This document shows, one piece after another, positions 45,318 through 57,598 of a stretch of 64,000 nucleotides of DNA. Each line of letters begins with the position of its first letter. Positions within the stretch are counted from its first letter, which is position 1. Both the position numbers and the translations under genes were made by a program. Below the pieces are notes generated by a model. That model worked only from the letters and a program-made list of their open reading frames with translations. It ran no database searches and was not told the origin of the DNA. The stretch is from the NCBI RefSeq assembly GCF_004359615.1, contig NZ_SCWA01000006.1, forward strand, positions 42,683 through 106,682, given 5' to 3'. The DNA comes from Macrococcus brunensis. GTDB lineage: Bacteria; Bacillota; Bacilli; Staphylococcales; Staphylococcaceae.

Positions 45318-47609
45318 TTAAACATAAATCTTTTCATCATTTTTAGGCTTTTCTGTGTAAACAGTCAGACGTCCACCGTTTGCTTTAAGCTGACGTTTCT
45401 TCAGGATGCCCCATAACGGAACAGCGATAAAGATAGAACTGAATACCCCTGACACTAAGCCGATCAATAGTGCAACTGAGAAGTTAAAGATGCTCGGCGC
45501 GCCGAGGAAAATCAGTGCAACTACAACGATGATAACTGTCAGTACCGTATTGATGGAACGTGTCATCGTCTGTCTGATAGAACTGTTGACGATGTTATCG
45601 ATCTGTTCTGGTGCAGTGATGACTTTAATCTTATGCAGGTTCTCACGAACACGGTCAAATGTAACGATGGTATCGTTGATTGAATAACCGATTATGGTCA
45701 GGACAGCCGCGATGAAGGTCATATCTACTTCCAGTCTGATCAAACTGAATACAGCAATAATCAGAAACGCATCATGCAGCAGTGCGAGGACTGAAGTCAG
45801 ACCCATACGCCATTCGAAACGTAACGTGACATAAATAATGATACCAATCGATGCAATAAGAGTTGCAAGCATCGCATTTTTAGCAAGTTCCTTGCCGATA
45901 ACCGGTGAAACTGTGTTGACGTTCGGTTCAAAACCATACTTGTCATCAATCATATTTTTAAGATCATCAATCTGTGTTTTCGTTAAAGGTTCTTTGTACT
46001 GTACAACTGCTGATTTTTTATCAGATCCGGACAATGTAATCGTACCCTCTTCTAAATCAACAGTTTTTAAATCTTTTTCAAGTGTATCTACATTGATAGT
46101 CTGTGCACTCTTCACATCGACACGAGAGCCTTGAGTGAAGTCGATACCCAGATTAAGCTTGAAGACTGATAACGCGATGACTCCCAGAATAATAGAAGCT
46201 AGCGATAACATAATAAGCGGTTTTGCAAGCTTTACGAAATCAATGCGGTCCCACACTGTTCTTAAATCGTGAATATCATAACCTTCAGATAAGTCGTGAC
46301 GATGTTTAGCATTTACACCGAATAGATTGAAGTTCTTGTTAAAGAAATTAGAATTCACAATGAGAGACATCAGCAGTCGAGTAAAGAATACTGATGTGAT
46401 GAAACTCATCAAGATAGCGAGCAGAAGCATCGTCGCGAAACCTTTGACACTGCTGACACCAAAGAAGAAGAGCACAAGTGCCGCAAGAACTGTAGTAATA
46501 TTAGCATCAAAAATAGTCAGGAATGATGACTGTGAACCTTTATGGTACGCCTGTTTCAGACTGCGACCAATCCTCAGCTCATCTTTAATCCGTTCGTACA
46601 TGATGATGTTGGCATCAACCGCCATCCCGACACCGAGAACGAGTGCCGCAATACCAGGCAGCGTCAGAACACCATTAATCATATTAAACGCCAGCATCGT
46701 CAAGTAAATATAAGCTGACAAAGTGATGACAGCGATCAAGCCTGGCAGTCTGTAGTAGAAAAGCATGAACAAGAATATCAGACCGACACCGACAGCTGAC
46801 GCAAATAACGTCTTCTGCAAAGCATCCTGACCGAACTGCGCACCGACAGAAGTAGAATAGACTTCATCAAGTTTCACAGGAAGTGAACCTGAGTTTAATA
46901 AGTCCGCGATCTGTTTGGCACGAAGTAAGCCGTCCTGACCTGCGAAACCACCTGAAATTTCAACATTTTCAGAGTTAATCGGCTGGTCGACTGAGGCAGC
47001 GCTGACATATTTCGGCTGCTTGCCTTCCTGCTCTCGTTTCACTTCTTTTTCGTAGCTGTCTTTACCTTCTTCAAAGTCCATCCATATAACCATGACATTC
47101 GGCGTCATTTTAGAGACTTTTTCAGTGACTTCCTTAAACTTGCTGGCAGACTTCAGCTTAAGTGAAACAGCAGCTTCATTTGTATCCTGCTTAAAGCCTT
47201 GCTTTGCACCGCCCTGCACTAAATCTTTACCCGACAGGAGAAGCTTATCATTCGCATCACGAATCGTTAAGTTCGCACTTGTCGATAAGATTTTTCGGGC
47301 TTCATTCTGATTTTTGACACCCGCCAGTTGAACACGGATACGGTTGCCTTCCTCAATCTGAATCTTCGGCTCCGACACTCCGAGCACATTGACACGGGAT
47401 TCTAAAGTCTTACTGGTTGCTTTAACAGCTTCTTCATCAATCTTGTCACCTTTTTCAAGCGGCTTGACCTGATACAGGACTTCAAATCCACCCTGAAGAT
47501 CAAGCCCAAGATTGACGTCTTTCATCACTTTCTGTACTGTGCCACCAATTAAACTGAATAAAAGAATAGCAATCAGCAGAAAAGCAACAATTCTACTTCT
47601 CTTTTTCAC
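45318..47609 (-). CDS. secDF: Fused protein-export membrane protein SecDF
   Basis: SecDF uses the proton gradient to pull exported proteins through SecYEG. The 763-residue protein joins SecD and SecF: SecD part (1-about 425) with DLQGGFEVLYQV and P1 domain, and SecF part (from about 455) with the second DFTQGSRV motif and six membrane segments. It is about 12 membrane segments overall. It is downstream of yajC, as in staphylococci. Confidence 0.96.
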   Translation of the reverse strand: MKKRSRIVAFLLIAILLFSLIGGTVQKVMKDVNLGLDLQGGFEVLYQVKPLEKGDKIDEEAVKATSKTLESRVNVLGVSEPKIQIEEGNRIRVQLAGVKNQNEARKILSTSANLTIRDANDKLLLSGKDLVQGGAKQGFKQDTNEAAVSLKLKSASKFKEVTEKVSKMTPNVMVIWMDFEEGKDSYEKEVKREQEGKQPKYVSAASVDQPINSENVEISGGFAGQDGLLRAKQIADLLNSGSLPVKLDEVYSTSVGAQFGQDALQKTLFASAVGVGLIFLFMLFYYRLPGLIAVITLSAYIYLTMLAFNMINGVLTLPGIAALVLGVGMAVDANIIMYERIKDELRIGRSLKQAYHKGSQSSFLTIFDANITTVLAALVLFFFGVSSVKGFATMLLLAILMSFITSVFFTRLLMSLIVNSNFFNKNFNLFGVNAKHRHDLSEGYDIHDLRTVWDRIDFVKLAKPLIMLSLASIILGVIALSVFKLNLGIDFTQGSRVDVKSAQTINVDTLEKDLKTVDLEEGTITLSGSDKKSAVVQYKEPLTKTQIDDLKNMIDDKYGFEPNVNTVSPVIGKELAKNAMLATLIASIGIIIYVTLRFEWRMGLTSVLALLHDAFLIIAVFSLIRLEVDMTFIAAVLTIIGYSINDTIVTFDRVRENLHKIKVITAPEQIDNIVNSSIRQTMTRSINTVLTVIIVVVALIFLGAPSIFNFSVALLIGLVSGVFSSIFIAVPLWGILKKRQLKANGGRLTVYTEKPKNDEKIYV

Positions 47610-47658
47610 AATTTCACCTCATTAAAATGAATCAATACTGACATCATCATATCATAGT

Positions 47659-47937
47659 TTAAGAAGGACGTTTATCTTTGATTGCCTGCTTGTCAAAAGT
47701 CAGTTCCTGGTTACGACCGACAAGTAATGTCACTGTCTGCGCATCTGTTGACTTGACAGTACCGTGGATGCCGCCGATCGTCACCACCCGGTCTCCTTTT
47801 GTGAGTCCGTTGATCAGCATAGTCTGCTTTTGATTACGTTTTTGTTGCGGGCGCACCATCGCAAAATAACCGATGACGATAATCGCAAGCAGCGGCAGAA
47901 TGTTAACTAAAATCATCTGTAAATTTTCGTTCATCAT
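47659..47937 (-). CDS. yajC: Preprotein translocase subunit YajC
   Basis: The 92-residue protein has one N-terminal membrane segment (about 10-26), the MVRPQQKRNQK basic stretch and the GDRVVTIGGIHGTV motif. It forms part of the SecDF-YajC complex. It is seven bases after tgt and 49 bases before secDF. Confidence 0.95.
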   Translation of the reverse strand: MMNENLQMILVNILPLLAIIVIGYFAMVRPQQKRNQKQTMLINGLTKGDRVVTIGGIHGTVKSTDAQTVTLLVGRNQELTFDKQAIKDKRPS

Positions 47938-47944
47938 TACTCTC

Positions 47945-50121
<2,177 letters not shown>

Positions 50122-50122
50122 T

Positions 50123-51136
50123 TTATTTCCTCTTTTCGTTGCGATACGGGTAGTTAAAATGTTCATAGGCGAATGGTGTCGCCGCACGACCACGCGTTGT
50201 CCGTTCCAGAAATCCCTTTTGAATAAGGAAAGGTTCATAGACATCTTCTACTGTCACGCGTTCTTCACCGATACTGACAGCGATTGTATCAAGTCCGACC
50301 GGCCCGCCGTTATAGCGTTCGATAATAGCCGTCATAATTTTATGGTCGATATGATCAAGACCATGTTTATCAACCTGCAGCATATCAAGTGACTGTTTCG
50401 TCGTCTCAATATGAATCATTTCTGAGCCTTTTACCTGTGCAAAGTCCCGCACACGTCTAAGCAGACGATTGGCTATCCGCGGCGTACCACGGCTGCGACT
50501 GGCGATTTCTCCAGCTGATTCATCATCTATCTCTGTATCAAAGACAGCGGCCGTACGCGTGATGATCTCCTTCAGGTTTTCTTCATCATAGTAGTCCAGT
50601 CTCAGATGAACACCGAAACGGTCTCGAAGCGGCGCAGAGAGACTACCGGCACGAGTCGTGGCTCCCACAAGCGTAAAAGGTGGCAGGTCAATACGGATAC
50701 TGCGCGCCTCCTCTCCTTTACCAACAACGATATCCAGACAGAAGTCTTCCATCGCCGGATAAAGGATTTCTTCAACGACGCGTGACAATCTATGAATCTC
50801 ATCAATAAACAGCACGTCACCCGCGTTCAGTGAAGAAAGGATGGCAGCAAGGTCGCCGGGGCGTTCAATAGAAGGACCGGAAGTCGTTCGGATATTGACA
50901 TCCATCTCATTGGCGATAATATTAGCGAGTGTTGTCTTACCGAGACCAGGTGGTCCATATAATAGGACGTGATCTAACGCTTCCTCGCGTAATTTCGCCG
51001 CCTGTATAAAAATCTCCAGATTGTTCTTCAGCTTCGGCTGACCAATATATTGATTTAGATAAAGCGGTCTTAGACTCAGTTCGGTCTCCGCTTCAAAATC
51101 ATTCATCAAGTGGTCATCCATCATACGTTCATCCAT
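50123..51136 (-). CDS. ruvB: Holliday junction branch-migration helicase RuvB
   Basis: RuvB is the AAA+ motor that moves Holliday junctions with RuvA. The 337-residue protein has Walker [14 protein letters not shown] (near 59-71), Walker [11 protein letters not shown], the sensor [18 protein letters not shown] and a winged-helix C-terminus. It lies 12 bases after ruvA. Confidence 0.97.
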   Translation of the reverse strand: MDERMMDDHLMNDFEAETELSLRPLYLNQYIGQPKLKNNLEIFIQAAKLREEALDHVLLYGPPGLGKTTLANIIANEMDVNIRTTSGPSIERPGDLAAILSSLNAGDVLFIDEIHRLSRVVEEILYPAMEDFCLDIVVGKGEEARSIRIDLPPFTLVGATTRAGSLSAPLRDRFGVHLRLDYYDEENLKEIITRTAAVFDTEIDDESAGEIASRSRGTPRIANRLLRRVRDFAQVKGSEMIHIETTKQSLDMLQVDKHGLDHIDHKIMTAIIERYNGGPVGLDTIAVSIGEERVTVEDVYEPFLIQKGFLERTTRGRAATPFAYEHFNYPYRNEKRK

Positions 51137-51148
51137 ATAGCCACTTCC

Positions 51149-51733
51149 TTAAGAAACTAAAATCTGTAATCCTCGTTTGATGTTGTCATCTACTTGCTCT
51201 ATTTTTTCAGCTTTCAGTATTTTCTCGACTTTCGTCAGTTCCCGTTTAGAGTATCCAAGAGCCTCCAGTGCAAGTAAGGCTTCTGCCACTGCACCAGAAT
51301 CAGTGAATTCCTCAAAGAGTGCAGACTCATCTGTAATGACGAGCTTCCCTTTCAGGTCAAGAATAATCTGACGTGCTGTTTTTTTACCGATGCCTGGAAA
51401 CTTAATAAGATAGGCCTCGTTTTCTTCTTCAATCGCTCGTCTGATTTCGTCAGGTGTGCTCGTCGCAAGAATGGCGAGTGCTGACTTTGGTCCGATACCC
51501 GTCACTTTGTTGAGTGATAGGAAAAGACTTTTCTCTTCAGCACTGATAAAGCCGTATAACGTATGTGCATCTTCACGTACAATCAGCTGTGTAAAAAGCT
51601 TTGTTTCTTTATTCAGGAATTTCTGCAGACGATATGGATTTGGGGTGTGACACTCGTAGCCGATCCCCCCGATATCCATAACGACATGCGTAGGTGAAAT
51701 CTGTGTCAGTTGACCTTGTAAATAAGCGTACAT
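51149..51733 (-). CDS. ruvA: Holliday junction DNA helicase subunit RuvA
   Basis: RuvA binds Holliday junctions and recruits RuvB. The 194-residue protein has the N-terminal OB domain, two helix-hairpin-helix motifs ([10 protein letters not shown] and [13 protein letters not shown]) and a C-terminal helical RuvB-binding domain (about 140-194). No RuvC is adjacent; Bacillota use RecU or YqgF-type resolvases. Confidence 0.96.
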   Translation of the reverse strand: MYAYLQGQLTQISPTHVVMDIGGIGYECHTPNPYRLQKFLNKETKLFTQLIVREDAHTLYGFISAEEKSLFLSLNKVTGIGPKSALAILATSTPDEIRRAIEEENEAYLIKFPGIGKKTARQIILDLKGKLVITDESALFEEFTDSGAVAEALLALEALGYSKRELTKVEKILKAEKIEQVDDNIKRGLQILVS

Positions 51734-51741
51734 AGTGCCTC

Positions 51742-52188
51742 CTACATATTCATGCCGAGAAGCTGAACCTGATTTACACCATCAATCTGTTTCAGCTTAT
51801 CAAGCAGTTCGTTGATCGTCAGTCTCATCTCTCTCGCATTCAGTGAAATCGTGATCGTTGCTTTCTCCATAATCGGCAGACTCTGGTGAATCGTCAGCAC
51901 AGAACCTTTCTCTGCTGCAATACTTTCCAGTATGCGGTAAAGCAGACCTACATTATCATCTACATGGACAAGGAGCGTAATATTGCGTTCTCTCGTCTGA
52001 TCTTCTACAGGAAATATCGTATCTTTGAACTTATAGTATGCACTCCGTGAGAGATCATAACGCTTAACGGCCTCGAATATAGAAATCTGCGGTTCACGTT
52101 CCAGTAACTTTTTGACTTTAAGCGTTTTTTTGACTGATTCTGGCAGGACATCTTCTCTGATCAAATAATACTTCTGTCCATCGCTCAT
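51742..52188 (-). CDS. pheB: ACT-domain protein PheB
   Basis: The 148-residue protein has an N-terminal helical DNA-binding-like part ([21 protein letters not shown] stretch) and a C-terminal ACT domain (about 70-146) with [17 protein letters not shown]. PheB lies between obg and ruvA in Bacillota and has been linked with phenylalanine synthesis, but its role is uncertain. It is eight bases after obg. Confidence 0.88.
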   Translation of the reverse strand: MSDGQKYYLIREDVLPESVKKTLKVKKLLEREPQISIFEAVKRYDLSRSAYYKFKDTIFPVEDQTRERNITLLVHVDDNVGLLYRILESIAAEKGSVLTIHQSLPIMEKATITISLNAREMRLTINELLDKLKQIDGVNQVQLLGMNM

Positions 52189-52196
52189 CTCTTCAC

Positions 52197-53486
52197 CTAC
52201 TCAACGAATTCGAATTCGCCGCCGAGAATGCGGACGATGTCTCCATTTTTAGCGCCACGTTCACGCAGTGCATCATCAATACCCATCGAACGCATCTGAC
52301 GTGCAAAACGTCTGACAGCTGCATCACGGTTAAAGTCCGTCATCTTGAAGGTACGCTCGATAGAGTTACCGCTGACTACATACGCACCATCATCATCACG
52401 CGTAATCTCAAAGTGGTCCACTGACTTCTCATGTTTGTAAAGAACACGGTGAACACCTGTCTCTTCTTCATCTGCGTCAAAGTCCATATCGGCTGTCTCA
52501 TCTAATATATCTGCTACTCGGTAGAGCAGTTGATCGATATTCTGATAAGTAGCAGCACTCAGTTCGATGATTTCAAGCTCCTCACCGACTTCTTCTTTGA
52601 AGAGTTCAAGATTGTCCTCAGCTCCGAGCATATCCATTTTATTCGCTACAACAATCTGTGGTCGCTTCGCCAGCTTCTCATTATAGTTCTTCAGCTCTTT
52701 GTTGATCGTCACATAGTCTTCGTAAGGATCACGGCCGTCTGTTCGACCCATATCAATCATATGAATAATGACGCGTGTCCGTTCAACGTGGCGCAGGAAC
52801 TGATGACCAAGACCCACGCCTTCAGAAGCGCCTTCAATCAGTCCTGGTAAATCTGCCATGACAAAACTGCGGTTATCTTTCGTCTGAACGACACCGAGGT
52901 TCGGTTTAATCGTCGTGAAATGATAAGCACCGATTTTGGGTTTCGCTTTTGAGACGATGGATAGTAAAGTTGATTTACCCACGCTCGGGAAACCGACCAA
53001 ACCGACATCTGCCATCAATTTCAGTTCGAGAATAACATCAAGCTCTTCGCCCGGCTCTCCATTCTCACTAAACTCAGGCGCCGGGTTTGATGCACTGGCG
53101 AAACGCGAGTTACCACGTCCACCACGGCCACCTTTAGCGACTACGGCCTGCTGTTCATGCATGACGAGGTCAGCAATGACTTCTCCGTTTTCGGCATTTT
53201 TGATAATTGTGCCTGGTGGAACTTTCAGGATTAAATCCTTCGCACCACGGCCATGCATATTGCTGGATTGACCGTTTTCCCCTTTTTCCGCTTTGAACAT
53301 ACGTTGAAAACGGAAGTCAAGTAACGTTCTTAAGCCCTCATCCACTTCAAATACGACAGATGCCCCTTTACCGCCGTCTCCACCTGACGGTCCTCCGAGG
53401 GGTACATATTTCTCGCGACGATAAGCGACGATACCATTACCGCCGTCCCCCGCTTTTAAATTAATTTTGACCTGATCGACAAACAT
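52197..53486 (-). CDS. obgE: GTPase Obg (CgtA)
   Basis: Obg binds the 50S subunit and senses GTP in assembly and stress. The 429-residue protein has the glycine-rich Obg fold (1-158), G domain with [12 protein letters not shown] (G1, near 165), [12 protein letters not shown] (G3) and VANKMDM (G4), and the OCT C-terminal domain. It follows the Spo0B-like gene by 13 bases, as in Bacillus, where spo0B and obg are one operon. Confidence 0.97.
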   Translation of the reverse strand: MFVDQVKINLKAGDGGNGIVAYRREKYVPLGGPSGGDGGKGASVVFEVDEGLRTLLDFRFQRMFKAEKGENGQSSNMHGRGAKDLILKVPPGTIIKNAENGEVIADLVMHEQQAVVAKGGRGGRGNSRFASASNPAPEFSENGEPGEELDVILELKLMADVGLVGFPSVGKSTLLSIVSKAKPKIGAYHFTTIKPNLGVVQTKDNRSFVMADLPGLIEGASEGVGLGHQFLRHVERTRVIIHMIDMGRTDGRDPYEDYVTINKELKNYNEKLAKRPQIVVANKMDMLGAEDNLELFKEEVGEELEIIELSAATYQNIDQLLYRVADILDETADMDFDADEEETGVHRVLYKHEKSVDHFEITRDDDGAYVVSGNSIERTFKMTDFNRDAAVRRFARQMRSMGIDDALRERGAKNGDIVRILGGEFEFVE

Positions 53487-53499
53487 TTAAACACCTCTT

Positions 53500-53901
53500 T
53501 TATTTCCCTATATAATAGTCAGTCGCCGTACCATCCATACTAAATATAAAATGATACCGCTCTGTTTCTTCTTTAATCGTTATGATGATCTGCTGACCCG
53601 CAGCTTTTTCTAACCAGTCTATAAAATGACCCGACAGCTCTGCATCATTTACACCACTACCTTTTGTCTCAATCTGAAAATCAAACTTGAAATCAGTGGT
53701 CAGTTTATAGTGAATCACCGTTTCGACAAACTGTGGCCAGGCAAGCTGAATGAACTGCTGCTCACGCTGTAACTTATCACTCCAGTTTTCAATGAGTGAC
53801 TGCACTTTGCTGTAATCTTCGAGTTCACAGTAAATACTGAGAAGCTGCAATTGGTTACTGATATCATGTTTAGCTCTTAAATATAAATCGAGTTCTTTCA
53901 T
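53500..53901 (-). CDS. Spo0B-like histidine phosphotransferase remnant
   Basis: The 133-residue protein starts with the motif KHDISNQLQLLSIY (H12, D13, N16), which matches the His-Asp-x-x-Asn-x-Leu-Gln helix of Spo0B, the sporulation phosphotransferase. The second half may be the degenerate ATPase-like part. Spo0B precedes obg in spore formers, so the position supports homology. No other phosphorelay gene is in the window, and staphylococci do not sporulate, so what it does here is unknown. Confidence 0.75.
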   Translation of the reverse strand: MKELDLYLRAKHDISNQLQLLSIYCELEDYSKVQSLIENWSDKLQREQQFIQLAWPQFVETVIHYKLTTDFKFDFQIETKGSGVNDAELSGHFIDWLEKAAGQQIIITIKEETERYHFIFSMDGTATDYYIGK

Positions 53902-53965
53902 CTAACCACCTCATCCCATTATAACACGTCTGTCTATATGGGACGAACAGTATCACAAAAAAGAA

Positions 53966-53991
53966 AAGCACTAGAACAGTGTCTAGTGCTT
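53966..53991 (-). terminator. Terminator of the rplU-prp-rpmA operon
   Basis: AAGCACTAG pairs with CTAGTGCTT, with further inner pairs, and a U-rich tract follows on the minus strand. Confidence 0.85.
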
Positions 53992-54000
53992 GAATCTTGA

Positions 54001-54285
54001 TTATTTTGCTTCAGCGTATACTGAAACTTTCTTTTTGTCACGTCCGAAACGTTCGAACTTAACAACGCCGTCGATTTTAGCGAATAAAGTATCATCGCCA
54101 CCACGACCTACGTTTTCACCAGGGAAGATTTTAGTACCGCGTTGACGGTATAAAATTGAACCACCTGTTACGTATTGACCATCAGCACGTTTAGCACCTA
54201 AACGTTTTGATTCAGAGTCACGACCGTTACGTGTAGAACCTACCCCTTTTTTCGATGCGAAGAACTGTAAGTTTAATTTTAACAT
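54001..54285 (-). CDS. rpmA: Ribosomal protein L27 with cleavable N-terminus
   Basis: L27 lies at the peptidyl-transferase centre of the 50S subunit. The 94-residue precursor begins [17 protein letters not shown]. In Firmicutes a short N-terminal extension ending in FFA is removed by the Prp protease encoded next door; the cut falls between FFA and SKKG. The sequence supports that pattern. It follows prp by ten bases. Confidence 0.97.
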   Translation of the reverse strand: MLKLNLQFFASKKGVGSTRNGRDSESKRLGAKRADGQYVTGGSILYRQRGTKIFPGENVGRGGDDTLFAKIDGVVKFERFGRDKKKVSVYAEAK

Positions 54286-54295
54286 GAGTTACACC

Positions 54296-54616
54296 TCACT
54301 TATAATTTAGTTTGATGAACTGACCGTATTCAGCTTCAATTGTTTCAAGTGAGACAATCATCGCCTGCAGGATCAGTTGCGCTTCATTGTTATTCAAATC
54401 TACCACACGGGCTTTGAAAAAGCCACCATCGTGTGCGTAATCAATATCGGGTCTTTCATCTGTCAGTCCAAGCACTGCATTCATACTGCCGAAAACGACA
54501 GCTGAAGCACCTGCGCAAACTAAATCCTGTCCATGTGGGGCTGAGTCTGCATGACCTGTCATTTCAAAGTCAGTGACTCTACCATCATCATTTACAGCAA
54601 TCGTGACATTAATCAT
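54296..54616 (-). CDS. prp: Ribosomal-processing cysteine protease Prp
   Basis: Prp (YsxB) removes the L27 N-terminal extension and is essential in S. aureus. The 106-residue protein has the catalytic pair H22 in GHADSAPHGQD and C34 in LVCAGASAV, at the same numbers as reported for S. aureus Prp. It overlaps the rplU stop by one base, and is between rplU and rpmA as usual. Confidence 0.95.
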   Translation of the reverse strand: MINVTIAVNDDGRVTDFEMTGHADSAPHGQDLVCAGASAVVFGSMNAVLGLTDERPDIDYAHDGGFFKARVVDLNNNEAQLILQAMIVSLETIEAEYGQFIKLNYK

Positions 54617-54924
54617 TAAGCGTTGATCGCTTCGATTGTTAATTTAGTGTAAGGCTGACGATGACCTTGTTTACGTTTGTAGTTCTTTTTAGGTTTGTAT
54701 TTGAATACAGTTACTTTTTTACCGCGGCCGTGTTTTTCAACTTTAGCAGTAACAGTAGCGCCTTCAACTACAGGTGAACCAACTTTAACAGATTCGCCAC
54801 CAACCATAAGAACTTTATCAAAAGTAAATGTAGCGCCTTCTTCTGCGTTTAATTTTTCAACCCAGATTTCTTGACCTTGTTCTACTTTTAATTGTTTTCC
54901 ACCAGTTTCGATAATAGCAAACAT
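54616..54924 (-). CDS. rplU: Ribosomal protein L21
   Basis: L21 binds 23S rRNA. The 102-residue protein begins [20 protein letters not shown] and ends with the basic [14 protein letters not shown] stretch. It is the first gene of rplU-prp-rpmA and has an RNA leader with its own promoter. Confidence 0.97.
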   Translation of the reverse strand: MFAIIETGGKQLKVEQGQEIWVEKLNAEEGATFTFDKVLMVGGESVKVGSPVVEGATVTAKVEKHGRGKKVTVFKYKPKKNYKRKQGHRQPYTKLTIEAINA

Positions 54925-55028
54925 ACTTGCACCTCCTAATAAATTTTAAGTCACGCCGTATACAGGTGGCCGAAGCACTTCAACCTCTATCCGAGCGGTT
55001 GTATGTAGCTATAAACTACTCAACTTGA
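54925..55028 (-). promoter_or_regulatory. L21 leader RNA (autoregulatory candidate)
   Basis: The roughly 100-base leader before rplU can form GC-containing hairpins, for example around AACCGCTCGG and the GTGGCC/GGCCAC-like segments, and is at the place of the known Bacillota L21 leader. It would allow feedback by L21. The assignment rests mainly on position. Confidence 0.65.
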
Positions 55029-55030
55029 TT

Positions 55031-55059
55031 ATAGTAACACCTTACACATTTGAAGTCAA
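55031..55059 (-). promoter_or_regulatory. SigA promoter of rplU
   Basis: -35 TTGACT (55059-55054) and -10 TACTAT (55036-55031) are separated by 17 bases. Confidence 0.8.
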
Positions 55060-55061
55060 TA

Positions 55062-55553
55062 CTAATAATCACTGCGGTTCAATATTTTCAGCACGGTCGG
55101 AAACAGCACAAAAATCAGGACAAAATTAATCAGTGCTGATGGCAGACCATGATGGAAAATAAAATAGATCAAGCCATGTGAAGTAGAATAAAGTATGCGA
55201 TAGATGGCATAGAACACCACTTCAAAAAACAGCACAAAACCAATCAGCAGGCTGATCATCACGGCAGTATCTTTATAGAAGACATTGAACAGCCTGCTCA
55301 TCAGCATAATACAGGCAATATAACCGAACGTGTAGATACCATAAATAGTAGATAAATAGACATCGGAGATAATTCCGAAAACAATCCCCATCGTCATAGC
55401 AACAGAAGAATGTTTATAGACAGAGAGTATCAGCAAGTAAATAAACAATAAATGACTGGTGAAGAAAAACGAGCCCACGGGCATGAGACTATTGATCAGT
55501 GTATCCAGATAAAACAGAACCACTGCAATACCTGAAATAATTAGATACTGCAT
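55062..55553 (-). CDS. mreD: Rod shape-determining protein MreD
   Basis: The 163-residue protein has five hydrophobic segments and no soluble domain, as in MreD. It overlaps mreC by one base. In cocci MreCD assist peptidoglycan synthesis although the cell is round; MreB is not present nearby. Confidence 0.9.
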   Translation of the reverse strand: MQYLIISGIAVVLFYLDTLINSLMPVGSFFFTSHLLFIYLLILSVYKHSSVAMTMGIVFGIISDVYLSTIYGIYTFGYIACIMLMSRLFNVFYKDTAVMISLLIGFVLFFEVVFYAIYRILYSTSHGLIYFIFHHGLPSALINFVLIFVLFPTVLKILNRSDY

Positions 55554-56407
55554 TACTCGCCACCTGCTGCCTGACTTTTCATCGCTATATAAACATGCGT
55601 AAGATCTTTTAGACTGGCTGCTGTCTCTACATATGCAATCTGGCTAAGACCAAATTCATCATTTTCAATTTTTTTGACTTTCCCGATAACGATTCCCTTT
55701 GGAAACTGTCCGCCGAGTCCACTTGTCACGACATTAGTACCAACCTTCAGCTTGATATTATTCTCGATATCATCGATGACGAGCAGATTCTTGCTGTCAT
55801 CATATTGATCGATCATTCCGAAGACTTCACTGCCGCTGTTCTGCAGCGTTACACTAATTTTACTTGCTTTCGCGCTGGAAGAAATCAGCTCTACCTGACT
55901 GGAATAAGCATTGGCTTTCTTAATGCGACCGATCAGTCCTTCATTGGTGATGACTGCCATGTTCTCTTTAACGCCGGACGTCTGCCCTTTATTAATCACG
56001 AACGTATTCATCCAGTCATCGATATTGCGAGAAATAATAGTGGCAATTTCAGGATCATAGCTCGCAATACTTTCTGTTTTCATCATACTTCTCAGTTCTG
56101 CATTCTCTTTTTCAAGACGGTAGTTATCCGCTTCCAGCTGGTTAAATCCTCGTATCTTCGCTCGCAGCTCCTTGTTTTCTTCAGCAGCATCCCACATATG
56201 CACTACATTGCTGAGATTCTGTCCGATAAAGAGCATCGGATAGCTGACAATACGCTGTCCAACTGCGGTTGAATCTCCTACAATCTGTTCCGGTACAGCC
56301 GTTTCACGCTCTCTGAGAGATAAACCGACCAGCATGATGAAGACAATAATACCGAATAAAATGAATACAAGCTTGTTGCGTTTATAAAAATCGGGCAACC
56401 TGAACAC
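55553..56407 (-). CDS. mreC: Rod shape-determining protein MreC
   Basis: The 284-residue protein has one N-terminal membrane segment (about 13-29), a coiled coil (about 68-105) and a beta-barrel periplasm-side domain (about 110-275, with NKGQTSGVKENMAVIT and VTSGLGGQFPKGI). It forms a scaffold for cell-wall synthases. Confidence 0.94.
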   Translation of the reverse strand: MFRLPDFYKRNKLVFILFGIIVFIMLVGLSLRERETAVPEQIVGDSTAVGQRIVSYPMLFIGQNLSNVVHMWDAAEENKELRAKIRGFNQLEADNYRLEKENAELRSMMKTESIASYDPEIATIISRNIDDWMNTFVINKGQTSGVKENMAVITNEGLIGRIKKANAYSSQVELISSSAKASKISVTLQNSGSEVFGMIDQYDDSKNLLVIDDIENNIKLKVGTNVVTSGLGGQFPKGIVIGKVKKIENDEFGLSQIAYVETAASLKDLTHVYIAMKSQAAGGE

Positions 56408-56427
56408 CTCACTACTTTAGCTAATAG

Positions 56428-57540
56428 TTACAGAATATCATATTTTGTTTTTAACCGAAGAATTTTTTGGACATTTTCATCGATCACTGTCTCACTGATT
56501 TCACCGTTCCTCACTTTATCTGCAATAGTTTGAACGAGTACATCTACATCGCCGACATCAGAACCGATCAGCACCATTGTATTACCTGCCTGAATGGCCA
56601 TAGCTGCTGCTTCACCTTTTGTGTAACGGTCAGCTATAGCGCCCATCGCAAGATCATCTGTTATGACCACACCATCAAAACCTAACTCTTTCTGCAGCAC
56701 ATCTTTTGTGACAACAGCTGATAATGAACTTGGCAGTGCATCAAGCTTCGATACCACGATGTGAGAAACCATCATCATATCGATTTCATCCTGCAGGTTG
56801 TTAAAGGGTACTAATTCTACCTTTTTCAAACGGTTCATATCTGCCTCGCTCACCGGCAGCGCAAGATGTGAATCAAGGAATGTATCTCCATGTCCCGGAA
56901 AATGTTTACCGACCGTCACAATCCCTTCAGAGTGCAGGCCTTTATTGAAAGCACTCGCATTCTTAGTGACTGCCTCTGCAGTTGTGCCGAAGCTGCGGTT
57001 ACCGATGACCGTGTTAGCCGGGTTTGTCCAAATATCAAGTACTGTAGAAAAATCAAGATTAAATCCAAGCAGTTTCAGCATCTGACCGTTCCACTTACCT
57101 GCAGAATGAACAGCTTCAGCACCTGACTGAGCGAGCGTATAAGCATCTGCGGTATTTCCCAGTTCACGAGGTAATCTGTTCACTCTCCCACCTTCCTGGT
57201 CCACTCCTATAAAAGGCGGAATTTCTGTCTGAGCGCCCGCAATCGAATGGTTCAAGCCTTGTGTCTGAGTAACAGATTCAATATTACGACTGAATAGAAT
57301 CACGCCGCCTAGTTTCTTCTGAAGACGGTCATTTAATTCAGGCGTCATTGCTGTCCCGTCGAAACCGAGGATGAGCGACTGATAAATTTTCTCTTCAAGC
57401 GACATCTGACTGACTGTTAAACCTGTCAGGTCAAGCGCACCTAATTTCTGATAATCAAACGGCTCATATTTCACTGTATTTTTATATGTCTGCTGACACC
57501 CTGCGAGCAGCAGAATAGTCAGTAACAGAAGTTTTTTCAT
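56428..57540 (-). CDS. Lipoprotein beta-N-acetylhexosaminidase (GH3, NagZ-like)
   Basis: The 370-residue protein starts with a lipoprotein signal ending in LLLAGC (C15). It has the GH3 NagZ barrel with DQEGGRVNRLP, the KHFPGHGDTFLDSHLALP His/Asp dyad region (near 207-224), and DGVVITDDLAM (acid/nucleophile region, near 288-298). It likely cleaves N-acetylglucosamine from cell-wall fragments outside the cell. It is single, with its own terminator. Confidence 0.92.
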   Translation of the reverse strand: MKKLLLLTILLLAGCQQTYKNTVKYEPFDYQKLGALDLTGLTVSQMSLEEKIYQSLILGFDGTAMTPELNDRLQKKLGGVILFSRNIESVTQTQGLNHSIAGAQTEIPPFIGVDQEGGRVNRLPRELGNTADAYTLAQSGAEAVHSAGKWNGQMLKLLGFNLDFSTVLDIWTNPANTVIGNRSFGTTAEAVTKNASAFNKGLHSEGIVTVGKHFPGHGDTFLDSHLALPVSEADMNRLKKVELVPFNNLQDEIDMMMVSHIVVSKLDALPSSLSAVVTKDVLQKELGFDGVVITDDLAMGAIADRYTKGEAAAMAIQAGNTMVLIGSDVGDVDVLVQTIADKVRNGEISETVIDENVQKILRLKTKYDIL

Positions 57541-57557
57541 ATAGTCTCCTCAAAAAA

Positions 57558-57583
57558 AAGTAATTGCCGTTCGGCAATTACTT
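57558..57583 (-). terminator. Terminator of the ABC exporter operon
   Basis: AAGTAATTGCC pairs with GGCAATTACTT over GTTC, with a U run on the minus strand. Confidence 0.9.
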
Positions 57584-57598
57584 CTAATATAACATGAT

